NCBI RefSeq assembly: GCF_002208115.1
Contig: NZ_CP020946.1
Location: 1,302,001 to 1,366,000, forward strand
Direction: 5' to 3'
Length of the DNA stretch: 64,000 bases
DNA from: Bdellovibrio bacteriovorus
GTDB taxonomy: Bacteria > Bdellovibrionota > Bdellovibrionia > Bdellovibrionales > Bdellovibrionaceae
Position numbers and translations under genes: made by a program
In this document: positions 50,264-59,535 of the stretch, one piece after another
Numbering within the stretch: position 1 is the first letter of the stretch
Layout of the letters: every line of letters starts with the position of its first letter
The notes under the pieces: model-generated
What the model was told of the DNA's origin: nothing
Databases searched by the model: none
The model's input: the letters and a program-made list of their open reading frames with translations, nothing else

Positions 50264-51906
50264 TATTTGAAATCCTTGTCATTGACCAGGAACCAGTTTT
50301 TGCCCTGGTCCTCTGATTTCAACAACGCCGAGTTCAGCATCGGGGAGGTGTTGATGGCCTCACCACTGGGTGATTTAAAGTAATAAGGCGCATAGGGGCG
50401 CATCTGGCTGTATTCCAGATACAGGTTGCCTTTGCGGTCCATTGTCAGCACCTGATAGTAATGGGTGTATTCCTGAGCATTCGGGTATACCAGAATTTTA
50501 GGCTCGGACCATTTCCAGTTTTTGCCGCTGTTGTCAGGCTCTGCACTCTGATAAGCCAAAGCACCGAAGTACTCAAAATCAAATACGGATTTGTCATGGG
50601 CCCACAGGCGGTAAGCCAAGTGCAGGCGGTTCTGGGGATCAATCACCAAAGACGCATAAGTTTGGCTGCCACCCTTAACGCCCGGGATATTGAAATTCGC
50701 AGAGTAACCACTGTCCGTGGTGTTCACATATTCTGACGGGCTCCAACTGTCGATAGAATCCGGTTTCAAACTTCTTGTATACGTGAAGTGAGCGCCATGC
50801 GCGCCCCCAATGACGTGCAAAGTGCCATCCTGACTGCGCACGATGGCCGGCTGATTGTGACTGTCATTCAGTGGCCAGGTTTTCAGGATCTCGGTTTTTT
50901 TGAAGTTGCGCGTTTTCACGTCCACTTCCGCAATCCAGATGGCAGAGTAGGGATTACCGGCTTTGTCAGGCTTGGAGTTCGTCACTCGGCCACGCTCGTT
51001 CTTTTCCATTTTGTGATCCAGCGTTGCTTCAAGCCAAGTGATAAAGTACTTGTCTTTGGAACGCAGGATTTTAACGCCACTGCCACTGCGATAGCCGATG
51101 GGCTGGGCATTTTCAGACAGCACCACAGGCAGATCCTTGACCAGTTCGCCTTGTTTGAAATGGGTCATCTGGAAAGTCAGTTTGCCGACGGTACCTTGCC
51201 AGTATTCAAAACCGCGTTCATAGCCCGGCGCTTTTCCCGTGGCTTGATAATACAAAAAAGCCGGAGGACCGGGCAGGGCTTCCACCGAGGTGGGTCTTTC
51301 CAGGTCATACCATTCAGGCAAAGCGCTTTCAGTCAGAAGATTCAAAGCCTTCCAACTGCGACCATAGTCTTTGGAGTAGGCCACGACATAACTTTTCTCA
51401 ACGCCATCTTTGATTCTTAGGGGCGTGTACATGATGTCGTCCCGGTCAAACACCGCCATCTTGGGGTCCCACAACAGATCCTGGCGGTTGGCTCGGGCCA
51501 GTTCATCGACATTGGATTTCGGGTAAAGGTCCTTCAGAAAATCTGATCCCAAACCAAGTTCAGTCCAGCCACCCCCGTCATAGCGGACAAAACCCGTGGT
51601 CAAGGCCGTGGTCTGACTGCGTTCATGCTGACGCAAGTAAGCGCGGTTCTGACTGTCAAAAGCAGGAATGTAAACTGGAAAACCCGGTGTCCAGTGAAAG
51701 ACGTTTCGTTCGTGCTGGGATTCCTGAAAGTTATAGGCTTCTGCAGCGGTGTTGAAGCTGTTCAAACCGCTTTTAGGCAAAGCCGGAAGTTTAATGGGAG
51801 TGAATGTGCGGCTGGTGGAGGCAAAGTCGGCCTGGCCTTCTTTGTCGTTATAGTATGCCGAAACCGCGATAAAGGCGATCAAGAGGAAGAAGACGACCTT
51901 CTTCAT
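50263..51906 (-). CDS. Exported BNR/Asp-box beta-propeller protein
   Basis: A 547-residue protein with a hydrophobic N-terminus (KKVVFFLLIAFIAVSAYY) that is a signal peptide or anchor. Asp-box motifs SKDYGRSWKAL and SEDQGKNWFLV, and TYASLVIDPQNRLHLAYR strands, indicate a sialidase-like six-bladed propeller of the BNR-4 type. I cannot see a sialidase catalytic set, so enzymatic activity is open; it may be a glycan-binding or hydrolysing protein. The ATG at 51906 overlaps the last base of the upstream barrel gene (TAATG), so they form an operon. Confidence 0.8.
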   Translation of the reverse strand: MKKVVFFLLIAFIAVSAYYNDKEGQADFASTSRTFTPIKLPALPKSGLNSFNTAAEAYNFQESQHERNVFHWTPGFPVYIPAFDSQNRAYLRQHERSQTTALTTGFVRYDGGGWTELGLGSDFLKDLYPKSNVDELARANRQDLLWDPKMAVFDRDDIMYTPLRIKDGVEKSYVVAYSKDYGRSWKALNLLTESALPEWYDLERPTSVEALPGPPAFLYYQATGKAPGYERGFEYWQGTVGKLTFQMTHFKQGELVKDLPVVLSENAQPIGYRSGSGVKILRSKDKYFITWLEATLDHKMEKNERGRVTNSKPDKAGNPYSAIWIAEVDVKTRNFKKTEILKTWPLNDSHNQPAIVRSQDGTLHVIGGAHGAHFTYTRSLKPDSIDSWSPSEYVNTTDSGYSANFNIPGVKGGSQTYASLVIDPQNRLHLAYRLWAHDKSVFDFEYFGALAYQSAEPDNSGKNWKWSEPKILVYPNAQEYTHYYQVLTMDRKGNLYLEYSQMRPYAPYYFKSPSGEAINTSPMLNSALLKSEDQGKNWFLVNDKDFK

Positions 51907-52748
51907 TAGAACTGCCAGCCCCATCCTGCGCGGATGATGATCTGATTCGCAGACGAGGTGTTGTTATCCGGGAACATGGCATAATCCAGTTGTACCGGAA
52001 TAAAGCTTTTGCGATCCAGATGATAGTCCAGACCCAAAGAGCCCACGATGGTTTGATTCGTGCTGATTTTGCTGGTGTCCAAAACGTTACTGGATTTGCC
52101 AATGGCGAACAGGAAGCCCAGACCGCCGCCAACCCAGGCGTCCATCTTGGTGTTGCGAAGGTAAGAATAGCGCACCAAAGCCTCTACCCCCAGATAGCTG
52201 ATGTCGACGGTACAATCAGAACCTGAGCAACTGACTGTGGAAGAGCTGCCTTTGGCGCTCAGGGTTTCATAGCCCCCCAGAATGCGCGCGCTGATGTTTC
52301 CATCCAGTGGCATCTGATAGAATGCAGAAGCATTGATGCTGCTGCCGCTCAAAGCCACCGAAGAGCTGGAGCTGGGTTTCACCGTCATGTTATTCATGGC
52401 GTAACCTGCAGTCACACCCCAGGATGATTTGCTTTTGCCGGGTTTTTCCGGAGCGGCGCTTTTGGCCGTGGAAGCCGCTTTGGTCCCGCCGATCTTGGCA
52501 ACAGTCAGGTCCGCCGTCATTTGTCCTTTGAGGACTGCCGCAACAGCTTTGCCATTTTTGATTTGTTTTACTTCAAGCAGGGCGCGGGCCTTGCCTTCAG
52601 CATTGCGGGCCCCGAGTTTGTCGCCAACCTGAAGGTCTTCACCTTCCATGTCGATCAGGGCGCGATCACCTTTAACGACGACAGTTTTAAGTGCCCAAGC
52701 TGGTGAAACCAAAGATGATATCAATAGTGTTGCAATCAAAAATCTCAT
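51906..52748 (-). CDS. Outer-membrane beta-barrel protein
   Basis: A 280-residue precursor. Signal peptide about 1-19 (SLVSPAWA), then a soluble N-terminal module (about 20-90, VKGDRALIDMEGEDLQVGDKL), a Lys/Ser/Ala linker, and a C-terminal eight-strand-type barrel (SWGVTAGYAMNNM to IIRAGWGWQF) ending in the terminal aromatic Phe used by the BAM machinery. The barrel includes two Cys (SCSGSDCTVD). The start at 52748 was chosen because it gives the signal peptide. Operon with the BNR propeller gene. Role unknown; possibly a surface platform for the propeller. Confidence 0.8.
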   Translation of the reverse strand: MRFLIATLLISSLVSPAWALKTVVVKGDRALIDMEGEDLQVGDKLGARNAEGKARALLEVKQIKNGKAVAAVLKGQMTADLTVAKIGGTKAASTAKSAAPEKPGKSKSSWGVTAGYAMNNMTVKPSSSSSVALSGSSINASAFYQMPLDGNISARILGGYETLSAKGSSSTVSCSGSDCTVDISYLGVEALVRYSYLRNTKMDAWVGGGLGFLFAIGKSSNVLDTSKISTNQTIVGSLGLDYHLDRKSFIPVQLDYAMFPDNNTSSANQIIIRAGWGWQF

Positions 52749-53137
52749 AATGACTTTATCGACAAATTGAAACGGAACTAAAGGAAAAGATGTTCCCCAA
52801 GGCGGCGGGGACGGGCGGCTAAATGGCGAAAAAGCCTCTGAAAAACATGGGTCCACAGCCTAGGTGTATCGCAATGATGCATTCGCGGAAGCAGGAATCA
52901 GCTTTTTCGTTCTTGGGGAACATTTAGTTTTCATCCTTCCGGAGCATAAAAGTGTCTCATGCAGGGATTCATGGATCCTGTCTTCAGATACTTAAGCCCT
53001 TTCAGAGGGCAAAAGTGTTTCACTGTGAATCATCGTCAATGTCTTCTACAGGGAAATCCGGACAAGTTTTTCTGTCCGGAGCATCACAATTTTTCCCAAA
53101 TTAGACGATAATGTAATCACTCAAGGGGGAATTGAGT
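52749..53137. other. Divergent intergenic region with hairpins
   Basis: 389 bases between divergent genes. It has a perfect hairpin at 53057-53080, a smaller one near 52994-53008 (GCCCT-TTCAG-AGGGC), and two copies of AAAAGTGT.TCA about 66 bases apart. No convincing ORF or RNA gene. Confidence 0.5.
53057..53080. promoter_or_regulatory. Hairpin/palindrome upstream of the cytochrome cluster
   Basis: TCCGGACA-AGTTTTTC-TGTCCGGA, perfect eight-base arms, 58 bases before the first start codon. Could be an operator or leader structure. Confidence 0.4.
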
Positions 53138-54988
53138 ATGAGGGGCTACAAATATCTTGTTGTCGTGGCGTCAGCGTTTTCTATTATAAACGCTCATGCT
53201 GCAGAGTCAGACATGCTTAAGGCCAAGAAACTCTACGAGAGAATGACCGGCGTTAAGGTGTCTTCCACCAAGCCCGAACTGAAGAAAGTGGCGGAGTTCA
53301 TTGCGAACGGGGACACTCGTGGTGCAGCGAACTATATTACCGGCACTTCAGACTTTCTGAATGTTCAGATCAAAAATCTGTCTTTGAAGCTTTCAAATAA
53401 AGATGAATCCGTGAAAGTGCCTTTCAACGACTTCTCGGCGTTGATCGTTGGTGTGGTTCGTGATGGCAAGGATTTCCGTGAAATTCTGACGGCTGATTAT
53501 TATTATGACGTGAAGGGCGTAGCCAACGAGACTGATCAAAGAACCCGCATGTTCAATCAGGCCAACTATACACCGGTTGAAACGTCTTATATGAATCTGC
53601 AGACATCCCTGGTTCAACAACCGCGCCAAAAGATGGTGAAGTCCGCGTGGAGCACGCCTTATCTGCAGTCTGAGAAAAACTATGAGATGGTCAGTCTGGA
53701 TAACAATCCTGAACCAGCCGGTGTGTTTACGACCCGCACCTTTGCGGAAAGAAACCTGAGCGGTGGTACCAACCGTCGTGCCGTTGAGTTTTCTTTGAAA
53801 CAGTTCCTGTGTGTGTCCATGGCGGAAGCGGCGGATTCTTCGGCTTCTGACCAATACGTGGGCCGTGATGTGGAGCGCTTCCCGGCAGGGGATCACAACA
53901 AATATCTGACCAGCTGTAAAAGCTGCCATTCCGTGATGGATGGTATGCGTGGTGCCTTTGCAAAGCTGGATTACACCAATTTCACCACGGGTGGTGCGAC
54001 CGGCACATATTCCCAGATGAACGGGGACTTCTTCAATCAGCATGGTATCCAGCAGGAATACAACACCTACAGCACGAACTTTATTACCCCGGCAACAAAG
54101 GATATTTTGCCTGATCTGGAGATCAGACAGGAGAATTCCACTTGGTACAAGACACGTCTGGCTTATTTGATGAAACGCGGGGACACCGAGGCCGTAGCGC
54201 GTGGCAAGTTGGATCCGACGTTGAGCACGATTCGCGATCCGGCGATTGCAAATGCAATGGCGGCAGATTTCAGTGCAAAAAAAGCCGCCTTCCTGGAGGA
54301 CTTGAAGGCGAACCGTGCGGTTGATGCCTATAAAACTCAATATGTTGCGGGCTGTCTGAACAATTTGGTGAAAGCTAATACCGATGTGGCCGAACAGCGC
54401 CGTCTGTTCCTGATCTGCAATCTCGACAACAAAAAAGAAATGTCTGTATTGTACGAACACTATGATGCGTATTTGACTGCGGCGAAGACAGCCGATACGG
54501 AAAAAACCCGTCTGTTGGGCAAGCTGGTCAACAGAGGCAAGCCGGCTCCGATCAACCTGGTGACACCTTACCTTGAAGCCCGTGAAGAACTGCGTTTGTT
54601 CCCGCGCAACGCTTTTGATTCCAGCACGGGTGTTGCGGCAAAAATGAACAAAGGCAGCTATCCTTATGGTTTTGTTGTCAGCAGCGATAACTTCGTGAAC
54701 AACGCTGTTTTGGGCAGCAAATCTACGTTCTTTGGCTGGAGAGGCAGCAATGCCGGTGGCGGCCAGGGAGTGAAGGATTTCGGCAAAATGCTTTCTCAAA
54801 GCCGTCGTTTCAGTCAGTGTATGGCCAAACGCGTTTACGAGAGCGTGTGCCTGAAAAAACTTGAATCCACCCAGTACACGACGCTGGTTCGCCTGGGGGA
54901 TCGTTTCGAAGCGGTCAATTATAATCTAAAAAGTCTTTATACTGAAGTCGCCCTGGACCCTGTCTGTGGCGTGGTGAAAGAGGAGTAG
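53138..54988 (+). CDS. Exported single-CxxCH protein, first gene of the cluster
   Basis: A 616-residue precursor; the ATG at 53138 is preceded by GGGGGA. Signal peptide about 1-21 (ending AHA). It has one haem-binding CKSCH (Cys260, Cys263, His264), so it is probably a c-type cytochrome. No distal Met is recognised. The rest is unfamiliar: a helical N-terminal region and a C-terminal region with FAKMLSQSRRFSQCMAKRV. Three bases separate it from the next gene. It is probably periplasmic. Some proteins in DUF1501 gene neighbourhoods have similar layout, but I cannot assign the family. Confidence 0.75.
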   Translation: MRGYKYLVVVASAFSIINAHAAESDMLKAKKLYERMTGVKVSSTKPELKKVAEFIANGDTRGAANYITGTSDFLNVQIKNLSLKLSNKDESVKVPFNDFSALIVGVVRDGKDFREILTADYYYDVKGVANETDQRTRMFNQANYTPVETSYMNLQTSLVQQPRQKMVKSAWSTPYLQSEKNYEMVSLDNNPEPAGVFTTRTFAERNLSGGTNRRAVEFSLKQFLCVSMAEAADSSASDQYVGRDVERFPAGDHNKYLTSCKSCHSVMDGMRGAFAKLDYTNFTTGGATGTYSQMNGDFFNQHGIQQEYNTYSTNFITPATKDILPDLEIRQENSTWYKTRLAYLMKRGDTEAVARGKLDPTLSTIRDPAIANAMAADFSAKKAAFLEDLKANRAVDAYKTQYVAGCLNNLVKANTDVAEQRRLFLICNLDNKKEMSVLYEHYDAYLTAAKTADTEKTRLLGKLVNRGKPAPINLVTPYLEAREELRLFPRNAFDSSTGVAAKMNKGSYPYGFVVSSDNFVNNAVLGSKSTFFGWRGSNAGGGQGVKDFGKMLSQSRRFSQCMAKRVYESVCLKKLESTQYTTLVRLGDRFEAVNYNLKSLYTEVALDPVCGVVKEE

Positions 54989-54991
54989 GCC

Positions 54992-55669
54992 ATGAATGCG
55001 AAAAGAAAAATTGGCGCAGTGATCGGTGTGAGCTTCTCTTTCCTGTTTGTGACGATGGGCTTTCAAAACTGTGCTCAACAGACTGATTTTGCAAGTCTTG
55101 AGGAAGTCACTTTGAATGGTGGCAGTGTTGATGGCAGCAATAACAGTGTCAACAACAAGCCCCAGTCGGACATCGATGGGGCGCCGGTGGATGCAAAGCA
55201 AACGCTGGAATCCATGATGTCACTTCTGAATCTGAAAAGTTCGGATATCAACATGACGCTCGTGAATTCCGAGATCAATTATCGTCGCAATCTGCTGGTT
55301 CCGGCCAATGATCTGACGCTGGTAAATTCACCTAGCATTATTGCCACGACGTCTTTGGCGGGCGTGGTCTGTCAGCAAGCGGTGACCAAAGAGAAAAAAG
55401 GCCCTCGCGATATCTTTAAGTACCTGGATTTTGCCAAAGGGCCGGGTACTTACGGTAAAATGGGTGCCATCAACACTTATATTCTGATGATCGACCGCTT
55501 CTGGATGCGTAAGCCTTCCAGCGATGAGCTGGTTTACATCACGCAGGCTGTGGATGAGTACTACAGCACGTTGAATTCCACGGCACTGGGGAGTGCTGCG
55601 GAAACCGACAAGCTGGCTATCTTTATCTGTTCAGGCATGTTGTCCGTGCCAGAATCTTATTTGCTGTAA
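54992..55669 (+). CDS. FQNC lipoprotein of the cytochrome cluster
   Basis: A 225-residue lipoprotein with lipobox GFQNC (Cys27) after a hydrophobic helix. Mature part: a low-complexity Gly/Ser/Asn linker (about 45-60), then a mostly helical domain with one further Cys (GVVCQQAVTKEKKG). No haem motif or named domain. The FQNC motif is shared with two other lipoproteins in this cluster. It lies three bases after the upstream gene and 25 before the Tat protein, so it is a central member of the operon. Function unknown. Confidence 0.75.
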   Translation: MNAKRKIGAVIGVSFSFLFVTMGFQNCAQQTDFASLEEVTLNGGSVDGSNNSVNNKPQSDIDGAPVDAKQTLESMMSLLNLKSSDINMTLVNSEINYRRNLLVPANDLTLVNSPSIIATTSLAGVVCQQAVTKEKKGPRDIFKYLDFAKGPGTYGKMGAINTYILMIDRFWMRKPSSDELVYITQAVDEYYSTLNSTALGSAAETDKLAIFICSGMLSVPESYLL

Positions 55670-55694
55670 CGGACGACGGGGATTTGGGGGGAAA

Positions 55695-57107
55695 ATGAAA
55701 AACGATAAACTGAAAAAAGTTCTTGATGAAAAGACCGACATTTCCAGCCTGAAACTGTCTCGCCGCGAGTTGCTTGAGACAGGCGTTCTGTCTTTCGCCG
55801 CGCGAGTGGCCGTGCCTGGCGCCGTGACATCCATCCTGACAATGGGCAGTCAGGCGGAGGCTGCTGACAATGCTTCGATGATTCCGTTTGTGACCCTGGG
55901 ATTGAGCGGTGGCGCTGCTCTTCATGGGAACTTTGTCGTAAAAGACAAAGGCGGCAGTCTGCTGAGTTCTTACAACAAACTGGGCCTGGGTAAGGCCGGC
56001 TTCGGCACTGAAAAAGTCATGGGGGCGGATTTTGCCACCAGCTCTCAGCTGCATAAAGGCATCAAGTCCGTCGCTTCTGCAGCAACGCTGGGCAAAGCCC
56101 GCCTTGTCGCTCTGTGCACGGACACCGCTAACGACACCAATGGTCAGGCGGCTCTTCGTCCTTTTTATGATCTGTCTGGTCCTTTGGAGCGCGCCGGTCT
56201 GATTGGTAAAGTTTTACCGGGTGTGCATCAGGGCGCCAGTGCGGAAAATATTCGCCCGGTGTTTTCTTCTCCGAATTCCACTTTGGAGTTGGCGAGCCTG
56301 GATAACATGTTTGGTGCCTTGAACTATTCAAACACTTTGGCGGATTCGAAATTGTTCAATGCAAATCAAAGACGCAGTCTGGCTTCATTTGTTGCCAAGA
56401 TGACCAAGTCCCAGGTGGCAAAACTGAACTCAAAAAATGACGGATTGAAAGTGGCTTTGCAGGAAGCCGGTATCAAGTCCGGAGATATCATTGCGGCGGG
56501 CGGCGCTTCGGGTGTCGATCCACGCAAAGATGCGATCGTTCAGAATGTTTATAAAATCAATACCTCCACGGCAAGCAACAATGCCACTGCAATTACGGCA
56601 GGTGTTGTTTACAATGCCCTGAACGGAAATATCGCGCACGGGCGCATTACTTTGGGCGGTTACGACTATCATGCTCCGGGAGTGCGTACGGCGGCGGATG
56701 CGAAAGACTTCGCTGCAGGTGTGCAGATCGGCAATATGCTGGAACTTGCCAGCCAGATGAAAAAGCCTTTGTTTATCATGGTCACAACTGATGGTGCTTG
56801 TTCCTCCGAAGTGTCGGACTCGCCAACTAGCATCTGGTCCAGTGACTATTCGTCGTCACTGCAGTTCATTATTGCCTTTGATCCAAGTGGCAAAGTGACT
56901 TCCAGTGGTACCCAGATCGGTCATTACCTGAGCGATCAAAGTGTGGATACGTCCACGCTGGTAGGATCCCGTCCGGACTATGTGGCGGCGGCGATTCTGG
57001 CGAACTATTTGAATTTGAATTACAAGATGGGGATGTTCAAACAACTGGCGCCGGCCACCTTGCAGGCGGACGACGTAGAAAAAGTTGTTAAACTTCACGT
57101 AGCTTAA
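55695..57107 (+). CDS. Tat-exported DUF1501-like protein
   Basis: A 470-residue protein with a Tat signal (LSRRELLETGVLSFAA, the RR at about 23-24) and no lipobox Cys. The mature part resembles DUF1501: an LGLSGGAALHGNFV opening and GGYDYHAPG, close to the family's GGWDTH, then IGNMLELASQMKKPLFIMV and TTDG. DUF1501 belongs to the alkaline phosphatase/sulfatase-like fold and often sits beside periplasmic cytochrome or DUF1800 genes in other phyla. The GGGGGG run upstream supports the ATG at 55695. The catalytic role here is not known. Confidence 0.75.
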   Translation: MKNDKLKKVLDEKTDISSLKLSRRELLETGVLSFAARVAVPGAVTSILTMGSQAEAADNASMIPFVTLGLSGGAALHGNFVVKDKGGSLLSSYNKLGLGKAGFGTEKVMGADFATSSQLHKGIKSVASAATLGKARLVALCTDTANDTNGQAALRPFYDLSGPLERAGLIGKVLPGVHQGASAENIRPVFSSPNSTLELASLDNMFGALNYSNTLADSKLFNANQRRSLASFVAKMTKSQVAKLNSKNDGLKVALQEAGIKSGDIIAAGGASGVDPRKDAIVQNVYKINTSTASNNATAITAGVVYNALNGNIAHGRITLGGYDYHAPGVRTAADAKDFAAGVQIGNMLELASQMKKPLFIMVTTDGACSSEVSDSPTSIWSSDYSSSLQFIIAFDPSGKVTSSGTQIGHYLSDQSVDTSTLVGSRPDYVAAAILANYLNLNYKMGMFKQLAPATLQADDVEKVVKLHVA

Positions 57108-57117
57108 GGGGAAGCGA

Positions 57118-58377
57118 ATGAAGAAACTTCAATCTTTGAAGGCTCTGGGGGCTGTATCCGGGGGACTGATCCTGGTTGTGGCATTCCAAAACTGCGCTCA
57201 GAGTCTGGGCGAAGGTTTTCAGATCGACACGCAGACCGTGAAGCTGGTCAATCAGGGCAGCTCGGGTTTGACGGGTGGATCCACGGAAGAAGAAGGGGAT
57301 GAAGGTGAGCAGAGCACAGGTGATATCTGTGAAGATCAGCTTTATGCCAAGTTCGGTTCCGGTTATTATACATTCCTGAAAAACAACTGCGCGGGCTGCC
57401 ACAATGGTGAGCACGAAGCACCGGCCTTTGCCTCCAAGAACTCTTTGATGTCCTATCAGGTGTTCAAGGATAAAGGTTACGTGGCGATTTCAGACAATGC
57501 GATCAATCCGGCGCACAATCCCCCTTACACAGGTGCGCACCACAACGGTGCGATTTCAAGCTTGAAGGCGGAATGGCAGGCGGCTCAGACGTCTTATCTT
57601 TCCTGTAAAGGTGATGACGGCGTCGATAAATCCGTCATCACAGCCAATAAATCCAATGCAGCCATCGTTAACAGCAAAGGCACCCCTGCCACCTGGACGA
57701 AGCTGGAATGGAATTACAGCACGGCAGCAGACCTGCCCGCAAAAGCCACGACGTTCCCATTGAAGATTTCGGTGGAGTTGCAGGTTGCAAAAGTCGGTGG
57801 AGTTGAAGTCGGATATGCGGCTCGCAATCCCACGATGTCCATCACAACCGGCACTGCGAAGTATCGTGTGAAGGGTCTGTTCTTCTATGTAAATGACAAG
57901 ATGCTGGATTCGGCGACTGTATACCGCAGCATTAATGCCGTGGTTTGTCCGGGAACACCGCTGGCGCTGGCGCCAGTAGGGAATGCCCAGCTTCTGGTGC
58001 AGAATACAACCAAAACAACAGATAAGTTTGCCCTGCAGTTCACTTCCATTGAAAAAGCCGAGTCCACCGCGACATGTGGAACCGGAAGCAGTGTGGTGGT
58101 GCCGGTTGATGAAGCTCCGGCAAACGTGACTTATGCGATGCTCGTGGGTTCGGATACAAAAGTAAATGTGTTTAAAACTCAGTGTCTGAGCTGTCACTCG
58201 GGCGCGGGCGCAGACGGCGGGCTGGATCTTAGCAATTATGCGGCTTCCAAGGCGAAGTCCGGTGTGATTATCAAGCGTATTAATGACGCGAACTCACCGA
58301 TGCCACGTTCGGGTCTGATGTCTTCGCAGATGAAGGCCATCGTGCAGAAATGGGTGGATCTGGGGATGCCAAACTAG
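57118..58377 (+). CDS. FQNC lipoprotein with two CxxCH haem motifs
   Basis: A 419-residue lipoprotein (lipobox VAFQNC, Cys26) with an acidic linker (EEEGDEGEQS). First haem motif CAGCH at Cys91-His95, second CLSCH at Cys356-His360, the latter followed by a cytochrome-like tail with MPRSGLMSS as a possible axial Met. Between them is a beta-rich domain of about 200 residues (KFALQFTSIEKA and others) of unknown type. Predicted di-haem periplasmic electron carrier attached to a membrane. It is ten bases after the Tat gene; the next lipoprotein starts 92 bases downstream. Confidence 0.8.
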   Translation: MKKLQSLKALGAVSGGLILVVAFQNCAQSLGEGFQIDTQTVKLVNQGSSGLTGGSTEEEGDEGEQSTGDICEDQLYAKFGSGYYTFLKNNCAGCHNGEHEAPAFASKNSLMSYQVFKDKGYVAISDNAINPAHNPPYTGAHHNGAISSLKAEWQAAQTSYLSCKGDDGVDKSVITANKSNAAIVNSKGTPATWTKLEWNYSTAADLPAKATTFPLKISVELQVAKVGGVEVGYAARNPTMSITTGTAKYRVKGLFFYVNDKMLDSATVYRSINAVVCPGTPLALAPVGNAQLLVQNTTKTTDKFALQFTSIEKAESTATCGTGSSVVVPVDEAPANVTYAMLVGSDTKVNVFKTQCLSCHSGAGADGGLDLSNYAASKAKSGVIIKRINDANSPMPRSGLMSSQMKAIVQKWVDLGMPN

Positions 58378-58469
58378 TCTCATATTGAGACAGGAAAGCA
58401 AACACGGAAGCCTTGGGTTCTTCGTGTTTGATGCCGATAAGAGTTTTGTATGTTTTTGGGGGAGTTCGA

Positions 58470-59483
58470 ATGAAGCTAGGGGTTTTAAAGACCGTTGCGG
58501 TCGGCAGTGCGGGGTTGGCGATGATTCTGGCGTTCCAGAATTGCAGCGACTTTGCTTTGCAGGATCAGGTTCTTTATGAACAGGGGATCTTTGATTCCCG
58601 CGAAGCCCTGGATCAAAAATCCCTGCCAAAACTTTTGTCTTCCACTGAGCTTTCTTTCTGGTCCAAGCCCGGCAATCCTTCCTATGTCAACAAAGCCCTT
58701 TTTATGGCGGATCAACTGTCCTTCGTTGTGGCACTGGATACCAGCATGACGGGGAAAGTTTTTTCAGTGTCTGCGGGAGCCAATCAAGAGGATGCTTATA
58801 TCAACATCGCTGCGGGTAAGATCCGCGTGGTGCGTGCGGCTCCGGATGCCAGCAATATCGCTTATATGGAAGTAAACCTTCCCAGCAGCGGCAGCAAGAT
58901 GGTGCTGGCGGCAGGTTTTGGTGTGAAGCCCACCGAGATGACCTTGCAGGTGAATGGCGTGGTGCAGACGGCTGAAATTAAAAAAACCGGAACTCCCGGA
59001 GACTTCGCCTTCACCGTGAAAAGTGTGGCGACCGGTGGTACGAACGGTCAGATATACGAGTATGTTGTGTATGGCGGCTCAGCCACTGACGGTCTGGCGT
59101 TGAGCAAGGGCGAACTGAATGTGATGTCCCGCTATGTGGCGACCAATAATCTGATTGAAAATGTGATCTTTGATCCGGCGTTGATCAACGAAGGCAAGGA
59201 AGTGGTGGAAGAAAATCCAAAATTCCTGGCGGCCAAAGCAGTTATCGATTCCAAATGTCTAAACTGTCACAATAGTTCTTCTTACGGAGACTTCCGCAAC
59301 CTGACGGAAACCAAAGCGCTTTCGCGCGGCCTGGTGAAAGCCAAGGATCTGGCGGGATCAAAACTTTACTATCGCCTGTCAGGGGCCACAGTGGGGCCGG
59401 GAACTCGCAATATGCCGACGTCGGGTTCTATGTCAGCGGCAGAGGTTCAAGCCGTGGCTGACTGGATCAACAGCATTGAGTAA
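58470..59483 (+). CDS. FQNC lipoprotein with LamG-like domain and one CxxCH
   Basis: A 337-residue lipoprotein (lipobox AFQNC, Cys25). After a short linker, residues 60-220 are a beta-rich domain that reads as LamG/concanavalin-like (MADQLSFVVALDTSM to YEYVVYGGSATDGLALSKGEL). C-terminal cytochrome module with CLNCH at Cys263-His267 and a downstream MPTSGSMSAAEVQAVADWI, where Met could be the axial ligand. ATG at 58470 is supported by GGGGGAG. Probably a cell-surface or periplasmic haem protein; the LamG-like part suggests binding to a glycan or protein. Confidence 0.78.
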   Translation: MKLGVLKTVAVGSAGLAMILAFQNCSDFALQDQVLYEQGIFDSREALDQKSLPKLLSSTELSFWSKPGNPSYVNKALFMADQLSFVVALDTSMTGKVFSVSAGANQEDAYINIAAGKIRVVRAAPDASNIAYMEVNLPSSGSKMVLAAGFGVKPTEMTLQVNGVVQTAEIKKTGTPGDFAFTVKSVATGGTNGQIYEYVVYGGSATDGLALSKGELNVMSRYVATNNLIENVIFDPALINEGKEVVEENPKFLAAKAVIDSKCLNCHNSSSYGDFRNLTETKALSRGLVKAKDLAGSKLYYRLSGATVGPGTRNMPTSGSMSAAEVQAVADWINSIE

Positions 59484-59535
59484 GTCATTTAATATGTTTT
59501 TAAAACAATCACCAAAAGTAAAAGGGGTAGGGCAA

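Noticed and set aside
53393-54799. A 468-codon open frame antisense to the first cytochrome-cluster gene.
   Set aside because: It has no signal, motif or start support, and the sense gene has a signal peptide, CxxCH and a good ribosome-binding site.
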